A stretch of 64,000 bases of DNA from Croceitalea marina (lineage in GTDB: Bacteria > Bacteroidota > Bacteroidia > Flavobacteriales > Flavobacteriaceae), in assembly GCF_042684265.1 (NCBI RefSeq), contig NZ_JBHULB010000007.1:372001-436000 (forward strand), written 5' to 3'. A model generated the notes under the pieces. It was given only the letters and a program-made list of their open reading frames with translations. It had not been told where the DNA came from and did no database searches. Shown piece after piece: positions 8,743 through 16,351 of the stretch. The stretch's first letter is position 1, and every line of letters starts with the position of its first letter. Made by a program: the position numbers and the translations under genes.

Positions 8743-9494
8743 TAATTTGCCCTATCTGGATAGTTGGTAAAGATCCCGTCTACACCGAACTCTCGCATTT
8801 TGGCGATATCTTCAATTTCATTTACTGTATAAGTATATACTTTAAGACCTTCTTTTTGTATGGCTTCAGTTTGTTCAGCTGTCAATTTTTCGAACCAAGG
8901 ATTTATGGCAATTGCATTTAGTTCTTTTGCTACTGGAACAGCGGCAATAGGATTTTCTTCTGTCAATATAGCGATAGCAATATCCGAATTAATTCTTCGC
9001 ATCTCGCGAAGCTCATCCCAATTAAAACTTGATATGATAAAATTTTCTGCTGACCAGCCTCTTTTTTTTATATAGAAATCGGTAATAAAGTTAACCCTAT
9101 TCGCAGTACCAGCACCTTTCAATTCGATATTAAGGGCAACCTTATTATCGATCAGTTTTAAAACATCTTGAAGCAAGGGAATTTGATGATTACCATCAAG
9201 AATGACCTTTTTTAAATCCCCAATATTATATTCTTCAATATTTCCAGCTGCATTGGAAAGTCTTTCCAAACTCTCATCGTGGAAAACGACGGTTTCGCCA
9301 CTTTTAATATTAAACACATCAATTTCAATCATATCAACTCCAATATCCATTGCCTTTTGGATCGAAGCTAAGGTGTTTTCAGTTTCATAGCCCATAGCTC
9401 CTCTATGACCAATAACTAAAAAATTATCTTCTTCCATTTTACAACTATTCAGAAAAAAAAATAAAACAAGTGCGAGTATAGTAAGTTTATTCAT
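8742..9494 (-). CDS. Glycerophosphodiester phosphodiesterase lipoprotein
   Basis: Predicted envelope lipoprotein that hydrolyses glycerophosphodiesters to glycerol 3-phosphate and an alcohol. The lipobox is FLNSC, with lipidated C18 after a hydrophobic signal. The GDPD core is present: GHRGAMGYETENT from residue 29, DMIEIDVF, and VVFHDESLERLS with the catalytic HD. The protein is about 250 residues. An ATG three codons upstream (9503) is equally possible; I chose 9494 for a compact signal peptide. Proximity to glpK and glpF suggests a wider glycerol/phospholipid-headgroup scavenging neighbourhood, although it is on the other strand. Confidence 0.88.
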   Translation of the reverse strand: MNKLTILALVLFFFLNSCKMEEDNFLVIGHRGAMGYETENTLASIQKAMDIGVDMIEIDVFNIKSGETVVFHDESLERLSNAAGNIEEYNIGDLKKVILDGNHQIPLLQDVLKLIDNKVALNIELKGAGTANRVNFITDFYIKKRGWSAENFIISSFNWDELREMRRINSDIAIAILTEENPIAAVPVAKELNAIAINPWFEKLTAEQTEAIQKEGLKVYTYTVNEIEDIAKMREFGVDGIFTNYPDRAN

Positions 9495-9649
9495 GCGTCC
9501 CATTTTAGAATCTAAAAATACAATTTGAAAATGAAAAACGTACTACTTGCTTTTAGCAATTAAAATATCTTCTTAGGGGGTTTTTAAAGTGAAATCTAAT
9601 CAATTATTTTATATATTGTATTGATTATTAACCAACTAAATAAATTATT

Positions 9650-10075
9650 ATGTTTTCAAAATCTAATTTATTAGCTACCCTGATAGGGGGTATCGCTATG
9701 TTTGTATTAGGGTATGTTTTATGGGGTATGCTAGGCGAGAGCTTAAATGGGGACAATGTCTTGACCAATGTTATGAAGACCGAGCCAGATTTCATTCATT
9801 TATTTTTAGGCTGCCTGTTGAGTGCTTTTGCCATGAGTACACTTTATGGAAAATGGGCACGTGGTCATCACAGCGCTAAAGAAGGGGCTGAATTTGGTAT
9901 TTGGATTGGAATCTTCGTAGGACTGGGGATGGGACTAATTTGGTACGCAACCTCTACAATGATGAATTTAACCGGGCACTTAATCGACGCCGTCTTAAAC
10001 ATTATTTACTACCTGTTAATCGGTATTATAATTGCTCTTATTTACAAATCAACTAGCAAAAAAGCAGATTCCTGA
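9650..10075 (+). CDS. Small four-helix membrane protein, function unknown
   Basis: Hydrophobic 141-residue protein with about four membrane segments (roughly 8-28, 48-66, 82-103 and 112-134). A conserved-looking polar loop YGKWARGHHSAKEGAEFG lies between the second and third helices. The helix/loop pattern resembles small DUF1761-type membrane proteins, but I cannot assign it firmly. It stands alone, 146 bases from the divergent phosphodiesterase gene, and is followed by a clear terminator. Confidence 0.75.
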   Translation: MFSKSNLLATLIGGIAMFVLGYVLWGMLGESLNGDNVLTNVMKTEPDFIHLFLGCLLSAFAMSTLYGKWARGHHSAKEGAEFGIWIGIFVGLGMGLIWYATSTMMNLTGHLIDAVLNIIYYLLIGIIIALIYKSTSKKADS

Positions 10076-10099
10076 TGGTGCATAAAAATTGAAAACTAG

Positions 10100-10123
10100 G
10101 CGGACTTCAAGTCCGCTTTTTTT
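10100..10123 (+). terminator. Rho-independent terminator
   Basis: GC-rich inverted repeat GCGGACTT / AAGTCCGC (10100-10107 and 10109-10116) followed by seven T (10117-10123). It lies 25 bases after the stop of the small membrane protein and runs into the end of the convergent amylase gene. Confidence 0.85.
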
Positions 10124-11996
10124 ATTCCATAACCTGCAAAATAAAAGATTCTAGTGGTCTTAGTCGTAGATTAATCAGGCCTACCTCATTTTCAATATTT
10201 AATTCATAGTCAGTACCGTCATAAAGTTGCTCCTGCAATTTATATGTATTTCTACATAACCTCCATTTTTTAATAATTTCAGTTGGAAGCTTAAATTCAA
10301 TATCATACGATTTTTCAGCATCAAAATTGGAAATCACTACCAATTTTTCATCATCGACCCATCGAACATAAGATAGAATCCTATGGTCATAGCCTTCTGT
10401 ATGTTCTTTGTTATAAAAGTGAATCTCTTGATATTCGCCCATTAAAGCGTCACTTGTTATTGTAAAATTCAAAAGCCGTTTGTAAAAATCTCTAAGGTCC
10501 TTTTCATCATCAGTAAGTTGACCTCCATCAAACTTTTTATTGTTTACCCATCTTTGATGGTTTGGAACCCCTAAATAATCGAAAATCGAGGTTCTTGTCG
10601 GGCTACCAAAACCTGCGTTTTCTTGAGCCGGTTCTCCTACCTCTTGCCCAAAATATATCATGGTCGGTGAGGTACTTAAGGTTGCAGAAACAACCATTGC
10701 AGGTTTTGCAATCTCCGCTTTGCCCACAAAGTCTGGGCTTGCAATTCGTTGCTCATCATGGTTTTCAAGAAAATGTAACATATGATGCTCAATATCTTGC
10801 ATCCCTTTTTGCACAACGGGGATGTGATCTGTCCAACCGTGGCCCTGCATAATATGTTTTATACTATCATACAGTTCAACTTTATCATAGAGATAATCCA
10901 TTTTTCCTTTTTGGATGTAATCTCGATACAATTGCGGATTGTAGACTTCGGCCAAAAGAAAAGCCTCAGAATTCTTCATTTTGATAGCTGAGTTCATAAA
11001 ACTCCAAAACTCAACAGGAACCATTTCAGCCATATCAAAACGGAAACCATCGACACCAAAATCTAACCAGTAGAGTGCTATATCGCGAAACTTTTTCCAT
11101 GAATCTGGTACATCCTTAGCTTCCCAAAACTCAAAATGTTCTTTGAAGTCTTTTTCGGCATAAGAGTCTGGAAGTTCTTCAAATTCTTTGCTTCCATCTG
11201 GTCGAACGCCATAATTGATTTTTACGGTTTCGTACCAATCATTAAAATTGGGTTGAGGTAGTCTCGATCCATTACCTGTCCATTTCGCAGGAACTTCGAT
11301 AAACATATTATCCTCTAACGTATTCGTATTATCTCCTAAAGGAGAGTAGCCGTTTTCCCAATTTGGCACTTTGAATTCTGATCCCGGGATGTAATAAAAA
11401 TTGTTATCCCTTTTATACTCTAAAGAAGTATCGTCATCCACCCCGAAATCAACAATACCCTTAGGGTTAGTGAGTCCCTCGTAATTTCTAGCAACATGAT
11501 TAGGTACGATATCAATAAGAACCTTCATACTGTGGCGATGCGTTCTATCAATAAGCGCCTTAAACTCTTCAAGTCTCTTATCTGGGTCTACAGCCAAATC
11601 AGGATTTACATTGTAATAATCCTTAACAGCGTATGGCGACCCTGCCCTACCTTTTACGACATCGGGATCATCATTTGAAATTCCGAATTCTGTATAATCA
11701 GTGATTACGGCGTGGTGTGGCACCCCTGTATACCAAATATGGGTGATACCTAAATTTTTAATCTCGGTAAGCGCATTACTATCAAAATCTTTGAACTTAC
11801 CTACGCCATTTTCTTCAATAGTTCCCCAAGGTTTGTTTGTAGTGTTTGTATTTCCAAAAAGTCTTGTGAACACTTGATAAACAACTGCCTTTTTCTTCTT
11901 CATGATTTTAACTTCATTTTTATTTGAATCTTCATTGGCGCATGCTGCAATTAAAAGAATGATCAAGCTTAATGAAGTCCAAATAGTCTTCTTCAT
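10122..11996 (-). CDS. GH13 alpha-amylase-family lipoprotein
   Basis: Predicted surface or periplasmic glycoside hydrolase of family GH13, acting on alpha-1,4-glucans. The lipobox is LIAAC (C19). The (beta/alpha)8 catalytic residues are visible: nucleophile D321 in GFRFDMAE, acid/base E350 in FLLAEVYNP, and D414 in ENHDEQR, with DIVPNHVARN at 162-171. The 624 residues include a C-terminal beta domain. Its ATG overlaps the GH65 stop, so it is the last gene of a lacI-pgmB-GH65-GH13 run. Likely role: cutting maltodextrins before import or phosphorolysis. Confidence 0.92.
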   Translation of the reverse strand: MKKTIWTSLSLIILLIAACANEDSNKNEVKIMKKKKAVVYQVFTRLFGNTNTTNKPWGTIEENGVGKFKDFDSNALTEIKNLGITHIWYTGVPHHAVITDYTEFGISNDDPDVVKGRAGSPYAVKDYYNVNPDLAVDPDKRLEEFKALIDRTHRHSMKVLIDIVPNHVARNYEGLTNPKGIVDFGVDDDTSLEYKRDNNFYYIPGSEFKVPNWENGYSPLGDNTNTLEDNMFIEVPAKWTGNGSRLPQPNFNDWYETVKINYGVRPDGSKEFEELPDSYAEKDFKEHFEFWEAKDVPDSWKKFRDIALYWLDFGVDGFRFDMAEMVPVEFWSFMNSAIKMKNSEAFLLAEVYNPQLYRDYIQKGKMDYLYDKVELYDSIKHIMQGHGWTDHIPVVQKGMQDIEHHMLHFLENHDEQRIASPDFVGKAEIAKPAMVVSATLSTSPTMIYFGQEVGEPAQENAGFGSPTRTSIFDYLGVPNHQRWVNNKKFDGGQLTDDEKDLRDFYKRLLNFTITSDALMGEYQEIHFYNKEHTEGYDHRILSYVRWVDDEKLVVISNFDAEKSYDIEFKLPTEIIKKWRLCRNTYKLQEQLYDGTDYELNIENEVGLINLRLRPLESFILQVME

Positions 11997-14296
11997 ACCT
12001 TTACTATCTTACCAGGAATAAGAACTACTCTTTGGCCATTAACCCGAATTGACATTTCTTCTTTGCCGGTCAGCTCAAAGCTTGATTCTTTAGCCGATAC
12101 CGTTACCTTAATAATTCTATTTCTAAAGTTGATTTTAAAGGAATAAGATTTCCATTGTTCAGGAATTCTTGGGGTAAAATGTAATTTATCATCTAACACG
12201 CGCATACCTCCAAAACCTTCTACTACGCTCATCCAAGTACCGGCCATAGAAGTTATATGAAGTCCTTCTTCGACTTCTTTATTGTAGTCATCAAGGTCTA
12301 AACGAGAGGTTCTTAAATAAAATGCATATGCTTGGTCCATTCGGCCTAATTTTGCAGCCTGTATGCTATGGACACAAGGCGACAACGAAGACTCGTGAAC
12401 CGTGAAAGGCTCATAAAAATCGAAATGCCTTTCTAATTCTTCATTGGAAAAGTGATCTTCAAAAAGATAAAAACCTTGTAAAATGTCTGCCTGTTTTATG
12501 TAAGGAGAACGCAAAATACGATCCCAACTCCACTTTTGGTTTATGGGTCGTTCCGATAAAGCCAAATCATCTACTTTGACCAGTTCTTTATCTAAAAAAC
12601 CATCTTGTTGTAAAAAGACCTCATGCTTTTTAGAATAGGGGAAGAACATATTTTCAGCGACCTCTGACCATAAATCGGTTTCGGCTTTGGTAAGTTTTGT
12701 CTGAGCCACTATTCTATCATAATCTACTAAATACCCATCTTTTACCTTTTCAAGCTGTTCTAAAGTATATTGAATACACCATTTTGCTAAATAATTGGTA
12801 TACCAATTGTTGTTGACATTATTTTCATATTCATTGGGGCCTGTTACTCCTAAAATCACATACTTTTTCTTCTTTTTGGAATAATTGGCTCGTTGATGCC
12901 AGAATCTAGAAATTCCTATTAAAACCTCTAGTCCCATTTCGGGAATATAGCTGTAGTCACCTGTGAAACGGTAGTAATTGTAAATCGCAAAAGCTATAGC
13001 CCCATTTCTGTGAATTTCTTCAAAAGTGATTTCCCATTCATTGTGACACTCTTCGCCATTCATGGTTACCATGGGATACAAAGCTGCTCCATTAGAAAAG
13101 CCAAGTTTTTCGGCATTTTCTATTGCTTTCTCTAAGTGATTATAACGGTATTCCAATAAATTCCAGGCTACGGTCTGGTTTTTTGTAGCCATATAAAATG
13201 GTAGACAGTATGCTTCAGTGTCCCAATACGTACTCCCACCATACTTTTCTCCGGTAAAGCCTTTTGGACCAATATTTAATCTAGAATCTGTACCTAAATA
13301 AGTCTGATTCAACTGAAAAATATTGAATCGAATTCCTTGTTGCGCTTTAACATCACCGGAAATAGTAATATCGCTCATTTCCCATATTTCAGCCCAAGCC
13401 TCTTTCTGTTTTTTAAGAAGAGTCTCATAACCAAGTTTTGAAGCTTGGTCTAAAGTTGTATTGGCAGCTTTTACCAGATTATCCGTTTTATGATTTCTAG
13501 AAACAGTATACCCCCCGTATTTCACCAGGCTTACTTTCTGATTCTTCTTTAGGGCTTGTTGAAATTCGATAGAAACAAGATTTTCAGACTTTTCAGATTT
13601 TGTTGCGGCTACTCTGTTTCCTTCTAAAAAAGCCTCCGCCTGCATAAAAGTGCAGGTGGCGAAGTTAGTCTTCATAGTATACGCTTCTATAAAAGCTCTA
13701 TCATCTTTATAAGAGACATTAGTGGTGTTCCAGAACTTATCATCCCAGTTACTGTCCTCATTCTTAATTCCAGAATCCAAATAAGGAATTAGTTTTACAT
13801 CCGCATCAGAGTTCAATACTTCGAGCGTATACTCGATGGCACCAAGTTCGTCTATGGTCAAGCTCAAAAATCGGGTGGTAGAGACTGAAACTTCTACTCC
13901 ATTAGGCATTTCGGCAATAAAACTACGTTTATACCAACCTTCTTTCATGTTAAGCTCCCTTTCGAAGTCTTTAACCATTTTACAGGTATTCAAATCTAGT
14001 GCTTCCTTATTAACAAAGACATTGATACCTATCCAGTTTGGTGCATTTAAAACCTTAGCAAAATACTCTGGATATCCATTTTTCCACCAACCTACACGGG
14101 TCTTATCAGGATAATAAACGCCTGCAATATAACTTCCTTGAAACTTTTCGCCGGAGTAATGCTCCTCAAAATTGGCTCGCTGCCCCATGGCCCCATTTCC
14201 AATACTAAAAAGGCTTTCTGAAGATTTAACTCGTTCATAATCAAAGTCTTTTTCTATAATTGACCATTCATTAGGTTGTATATAATCTTGGTTCAT
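11993..14296 (-). CDS. GH65 phosphorylase, probable maltose phosphorylase
   Basis: Predicted cytoplasmic inverting phosphorylase that splits an alpha-glucosyl disaccharide with phosphate into beta-glucose 1-phosphate and glucose. The GH65 block ECHNEWEITFEEIHRN (416-431), which carries the general-acid Glu, is intact, as are GGSTYWDTEAYCLPF (353-367) and the phosphate-site region near SSLSPCVHSIQAAKLG. The 767-residue length is standard. It starts one base from the end of beta-phosphoglucomutase, the enzyme that uses its product. Maltose is favoured by the amylase and SusCD neighbours; trehalose or kojibiose phosphorylase is the alternative. Confidence 0.9.
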   Translation of the reverse strand: MNQDYIQPNEWSIIEKDFDYERVKSSESLFSIGNGAMGQRANFEEHYSGEKFQGSYIAGVYYPDKTRVGWWKNGYPEYFAKVLNAPNWIGINVFVNKEALDLNTCKMVKDFERELNMKEGWYKRSFIAEMPNGVEVSVSTTRFLSLTIDELGAIEYTLEVLNSDADVKLIPYLDSGIKNEDSNWDDKFWNTTNVSYKDDRAFIEAYTMKTNFATCTFMQAEAFLEGNRVAATKSEKSENLVSIEFQQALKKNQKVSLVKYGGYTVSRNHKTDNLVKAANTTLDQASKLGYETLLKKQKEAWAEIWEMSDITISGDVKAQQGIRFNIFQLNQTYLGTDSRLNIGPKGFTGEKYGGSTYWDTEAYCLPFYMATKNQTVAWNLLEYRYNHLEKAIENAEKLGFSNGAALYPMVTMNGEECHNEWEITFEEIHRNGAIAFAIYNYYRFTGDYSYIPEMGLEVLIGISRFWHQRANYSKKKKKYVILGVTGPNEYENNVNNNWYTNYLAKWCIQYTLEQLEKVKDGYLVDYDRIVAQTKLTKAETDLWSEVAENMFFPYSKKHEVFLQQDGFLDKELVKVDDLALSERPINQKWSWDRILRSPYIKQADILQGFYLFEDHFSNEELERHFDFYEPFTVHESSLSPCVHSIQAAKLGRMDQAYAFYLRTSRLDLDDYNKEVEEGLHITSMAGTWMSVVEGFGGMRVLDDKLHFTPRIPEQWKSYSFKINFRNRIIKVTVSAKESSFELTGKEEMSIRVNGQRVVLIPGKIVKV

Positions 14297-14953
14297 CTAA
14301 ACTTTTGCTAATTTTTTTAAAAAATCTAAATCTATTTCCGTGAAATCGCTAAAATTATAATCTGCTTCCTGTAAAATTTTTGCATCTCCTATTCCAATGC
14401 TTGTCATATTTCCGGCATTAGCAGCTTCAATACCTGCAACGGCATCTTCAAAAACGATACAATTCTTTGGAGGAACATCTAACTTTTCAGCAGCGATAAG
14501 AAAAACTTCTGGGTCTGGCTTCGCCTTTGATACTGAGTTTCCATCTATAATGGTATCAAAATAAGATAACAGATTTACTTTCTCAAGTATGGGTTGCGCA
14601 TTTTTACTTGCCGAACCCAATGCAATCGGTATGTTGTTCTTTTTTAAAAAATCTAACACTTTGGGTACATCTGGCAAAATTTCGGAAGCATCCATCTTCT
14701 CAATATAAGCCAAATAATCTCTATTCTTTTCGACCATCCATATATCAAACTGTTCTTCTGTTGCTGTTGCATCTGCTAGATTCAAAAGTATATCCAAACA
14801 TCTTTTTCTACTTACACCTTTGAAAAGTTCGTTGTGCTCTTTGGTAAAATCAAAATTCAACTCTTCTGCCAACTTTTTCCATGCTAAATAGTGGTATTTA
14901 GCGGTATCGACAATTACCCCGTCTAGGTCAAAAATAAATCCGACTTTATGCAT
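14297..14953 (-). CDS. pgmB: Beta-phosphoglucomutase
   Basis: HAD-superfamily enzyme that converts beta-glucose 1-phosphate to glucose 6-phosphate. The nucleophile and acid/base are D9 and D11 in FDLDGVIVDT, followed by the cap-domain YHYLAWKKLA typical of PgmB. GSASKNAQPIL carries motif II and KAKPDPEVFL motif III. Length is 218 residues. The coding stop abuts the GH65 start, the classic pairing for maltose phosphorolysis: one glucose enters glycolysis without ATP. Confidence 0.93.
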   Translation of the reverse strand: MHKVGFIFDLDGVIVDTAKYHYLAWKKLAEELNFDFTKEHNELFKGVSRKRCLDILLNLADATATEEQFDIWMVEKNRDYLAYIEKMDASEILPDVPKVLDFLKKNNIPIALGSASKNAQPILEKVNLLSYFDTIIDGNSVSKAKPDPEVFLIAAEKLDVPPKNCIVFEDAVAGIEAANAGNMTSIGIGDAKILQEADYNFSDFTEIDLDFLKKLAKV

Positions 14954-14974
14954 GCTCTAAATGTTTGGGCAAAC

Positions 14975-15997
14975 TTAATTAATTGTAGAATTACGTTCTA
15001 TCAAAGTAGGCTCTAAAATTTTCGTTTGATAGGTCTCTTCCTCTTCTTCACTTTCTATTTTCTGAATCAACATTTCTGCTGATATTTCGCCCATTCTTTC
15101 GCCATGCTGGGCAATAGATGTTAAACTCGGGTTTGCATACTTCGATAATAAGCCATCGGTAAAACCGATAAACGAAATATCATCCGGAATTTTCAAACCC
15201 AGATCCTGCGCTACTTGCATACCATAAATAGAGAAAATCTCGTTTACGGTTAGAATAGCGTCAACCTTAGAATTTTTAATGAAATTCTCTATCAATTGAC
15301 CATCCATTTCCATAGAAGGCATTTTTAATATCAAATCTTGTTGTTCGCTAACCCCAAACTCTTTTAGGGCTTTTTGATACCCAGTTGTTCTAGCCTTACT
15401 CACACTTAAATAATCGTGTGTGGTAATGAGTCCGATACGTTTTCTTCCTTGTTCAATAAGTTTCTTGGTAGCCAAGTAAGCTCCCATAGCATCGTCAATA
15501 ATAACCTTATCACATTCAACTTCATTTGTAATTCTATCAAATAAAACTAAAGGTATGCCTTGCTCTGTTACCTCTTTTAAATGATTGTAGTCATTTTCTT
15601 TTTGGGTTCCCGAAGATAAGGACATGATAAAACCATCGATACTGCCATTTGCAAGCAGTTCCATATTTATGACTTCCTTATCAAAAGACTCATCAGATAG
15701 ACATACAATTACATTATAACCTTTAGTATTGGCATATTTTTCAACACCCCGAACCACAGTGGTGAAAAAGTGATGTACAATGTCAGGAATAACGACCCCA
15801 ATATTTTTTGTACGCTTGTTTTTTAAGCTAATCGCAATGTTATTGGGCTTGTAATTATAAAGTTTTGCAAATGCCTGTATCTTTTCTTTGGTTTCTCTGC
15901 TGATTTCCTCACTATTTTTTAGGGCTTTGGAGACTGTGGATATAGAGACCTCAAGTTCTCTAGCTATATGTTTAAGTGTTATTTTTTTTTTGAGCAT
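14975..15997 (-). CDS. LacI-family transcriptional regulator of the maltose locus
   Basis: 340-residue DNA-binding regulator. It has an N-terminal HTH (ITLKHIARELEVSISTVSKALKN), a hinge region around NNIAISLKNKRT, and a periplasmic-binding-protein-like sugar-sensing domain from NIGVVIPDIVHHFF onward. It is divergent from susC, with 354 bases between them holding a LacI-style palindrome, and is followed 21 bases later by pgmB. It probably controls both its own operon and susCD, responding to maltose or a derivative. Whether it represses or activates cannot be told from sequence. Confidence 0.92.
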   Translation of the reverse strand: MLKKKITLKHIARELEVSISTVSKALKNSEEISRETKEKIQAFAKLYNYKPNNIAISLKNKRTKNIGVVIPDIVHHFFTTVVRGVEKYANTKGYNVIVCLSDESFDKEVINMELLANGSIDGFIMSLSSGTQKENDYNHLKEVTEQGIPLVLFDRITNEVECDKVIIDDAMGAYLATKKLIEQGRKRIGLITTHDYLSVSKARTTGYQKALKEFGVSEQQDLILKMPSMEMDGQLIENFIKNSKVDAILTVNEIFSIYGMQVAQDLGLKIPDDISFIGFTDGLLSKYANPSLTSIAQHGERMGEISAEMLIQKIESEEEEETYQTKILEPTLIERNSTIN

Positions 15998-16351
15998 TTT
16001 CCGATTTTAAAAACTTCATAAAAATAGCATACTTTTTGGGTAAAATATCTCTAACATATTAACCTTTAGTTAACGCTTAGATCACAATTTTATCACCGTT
16101 CAAAGTAAATACAATAAAGAACAAAAAAAACATATTCCAAGGTATTTCCACCGAATTTGCATATATTTCGCTCATTAATTATGAATTATGTATTTTCTTC
16201 CTTGTTGAATTATCTAGCCCACAATCACGAGAAGTTATCAACACGAAATCGTTTTCGAAAGCTGGAGTTCTTAAATAAAGGGGATTTAACATAATTTTTA
16301 TATATGTTTAACTCTTGAATTTAAATTAACTAAACTTAAAATTAATTATTT
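15998..16351. promoter_or_regulatory. Divergent control region between lacI and susC
   Basis: The only gap over 300 bases in the window. It is AT-rich, contains no convincing small gene, and must hold the promoters of both divergent operons plus the 5' leader of susC. One LacI-type palindrome is described separately. TAtgTTTA at 16303-16310 resembles a Bacteroidota -7 box, but no TTG sits at the correct spacing, so I do not assign a promoter. Confidence 0.6.
16244..16257. promoter_or_regulatory. Candidate LacI-family operator
   Basis: CGAAATCGTTTTCG is a 14-bp palindrome with a central CG and a single mismatched base pair. Central-CG palindromes of this form are the usual LacI-family target. 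It lies about 95 bases before the susC ATG and 247 bases before the lacI ATG, consistent with control by the adjacent regulator. Confidence 0.55.
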
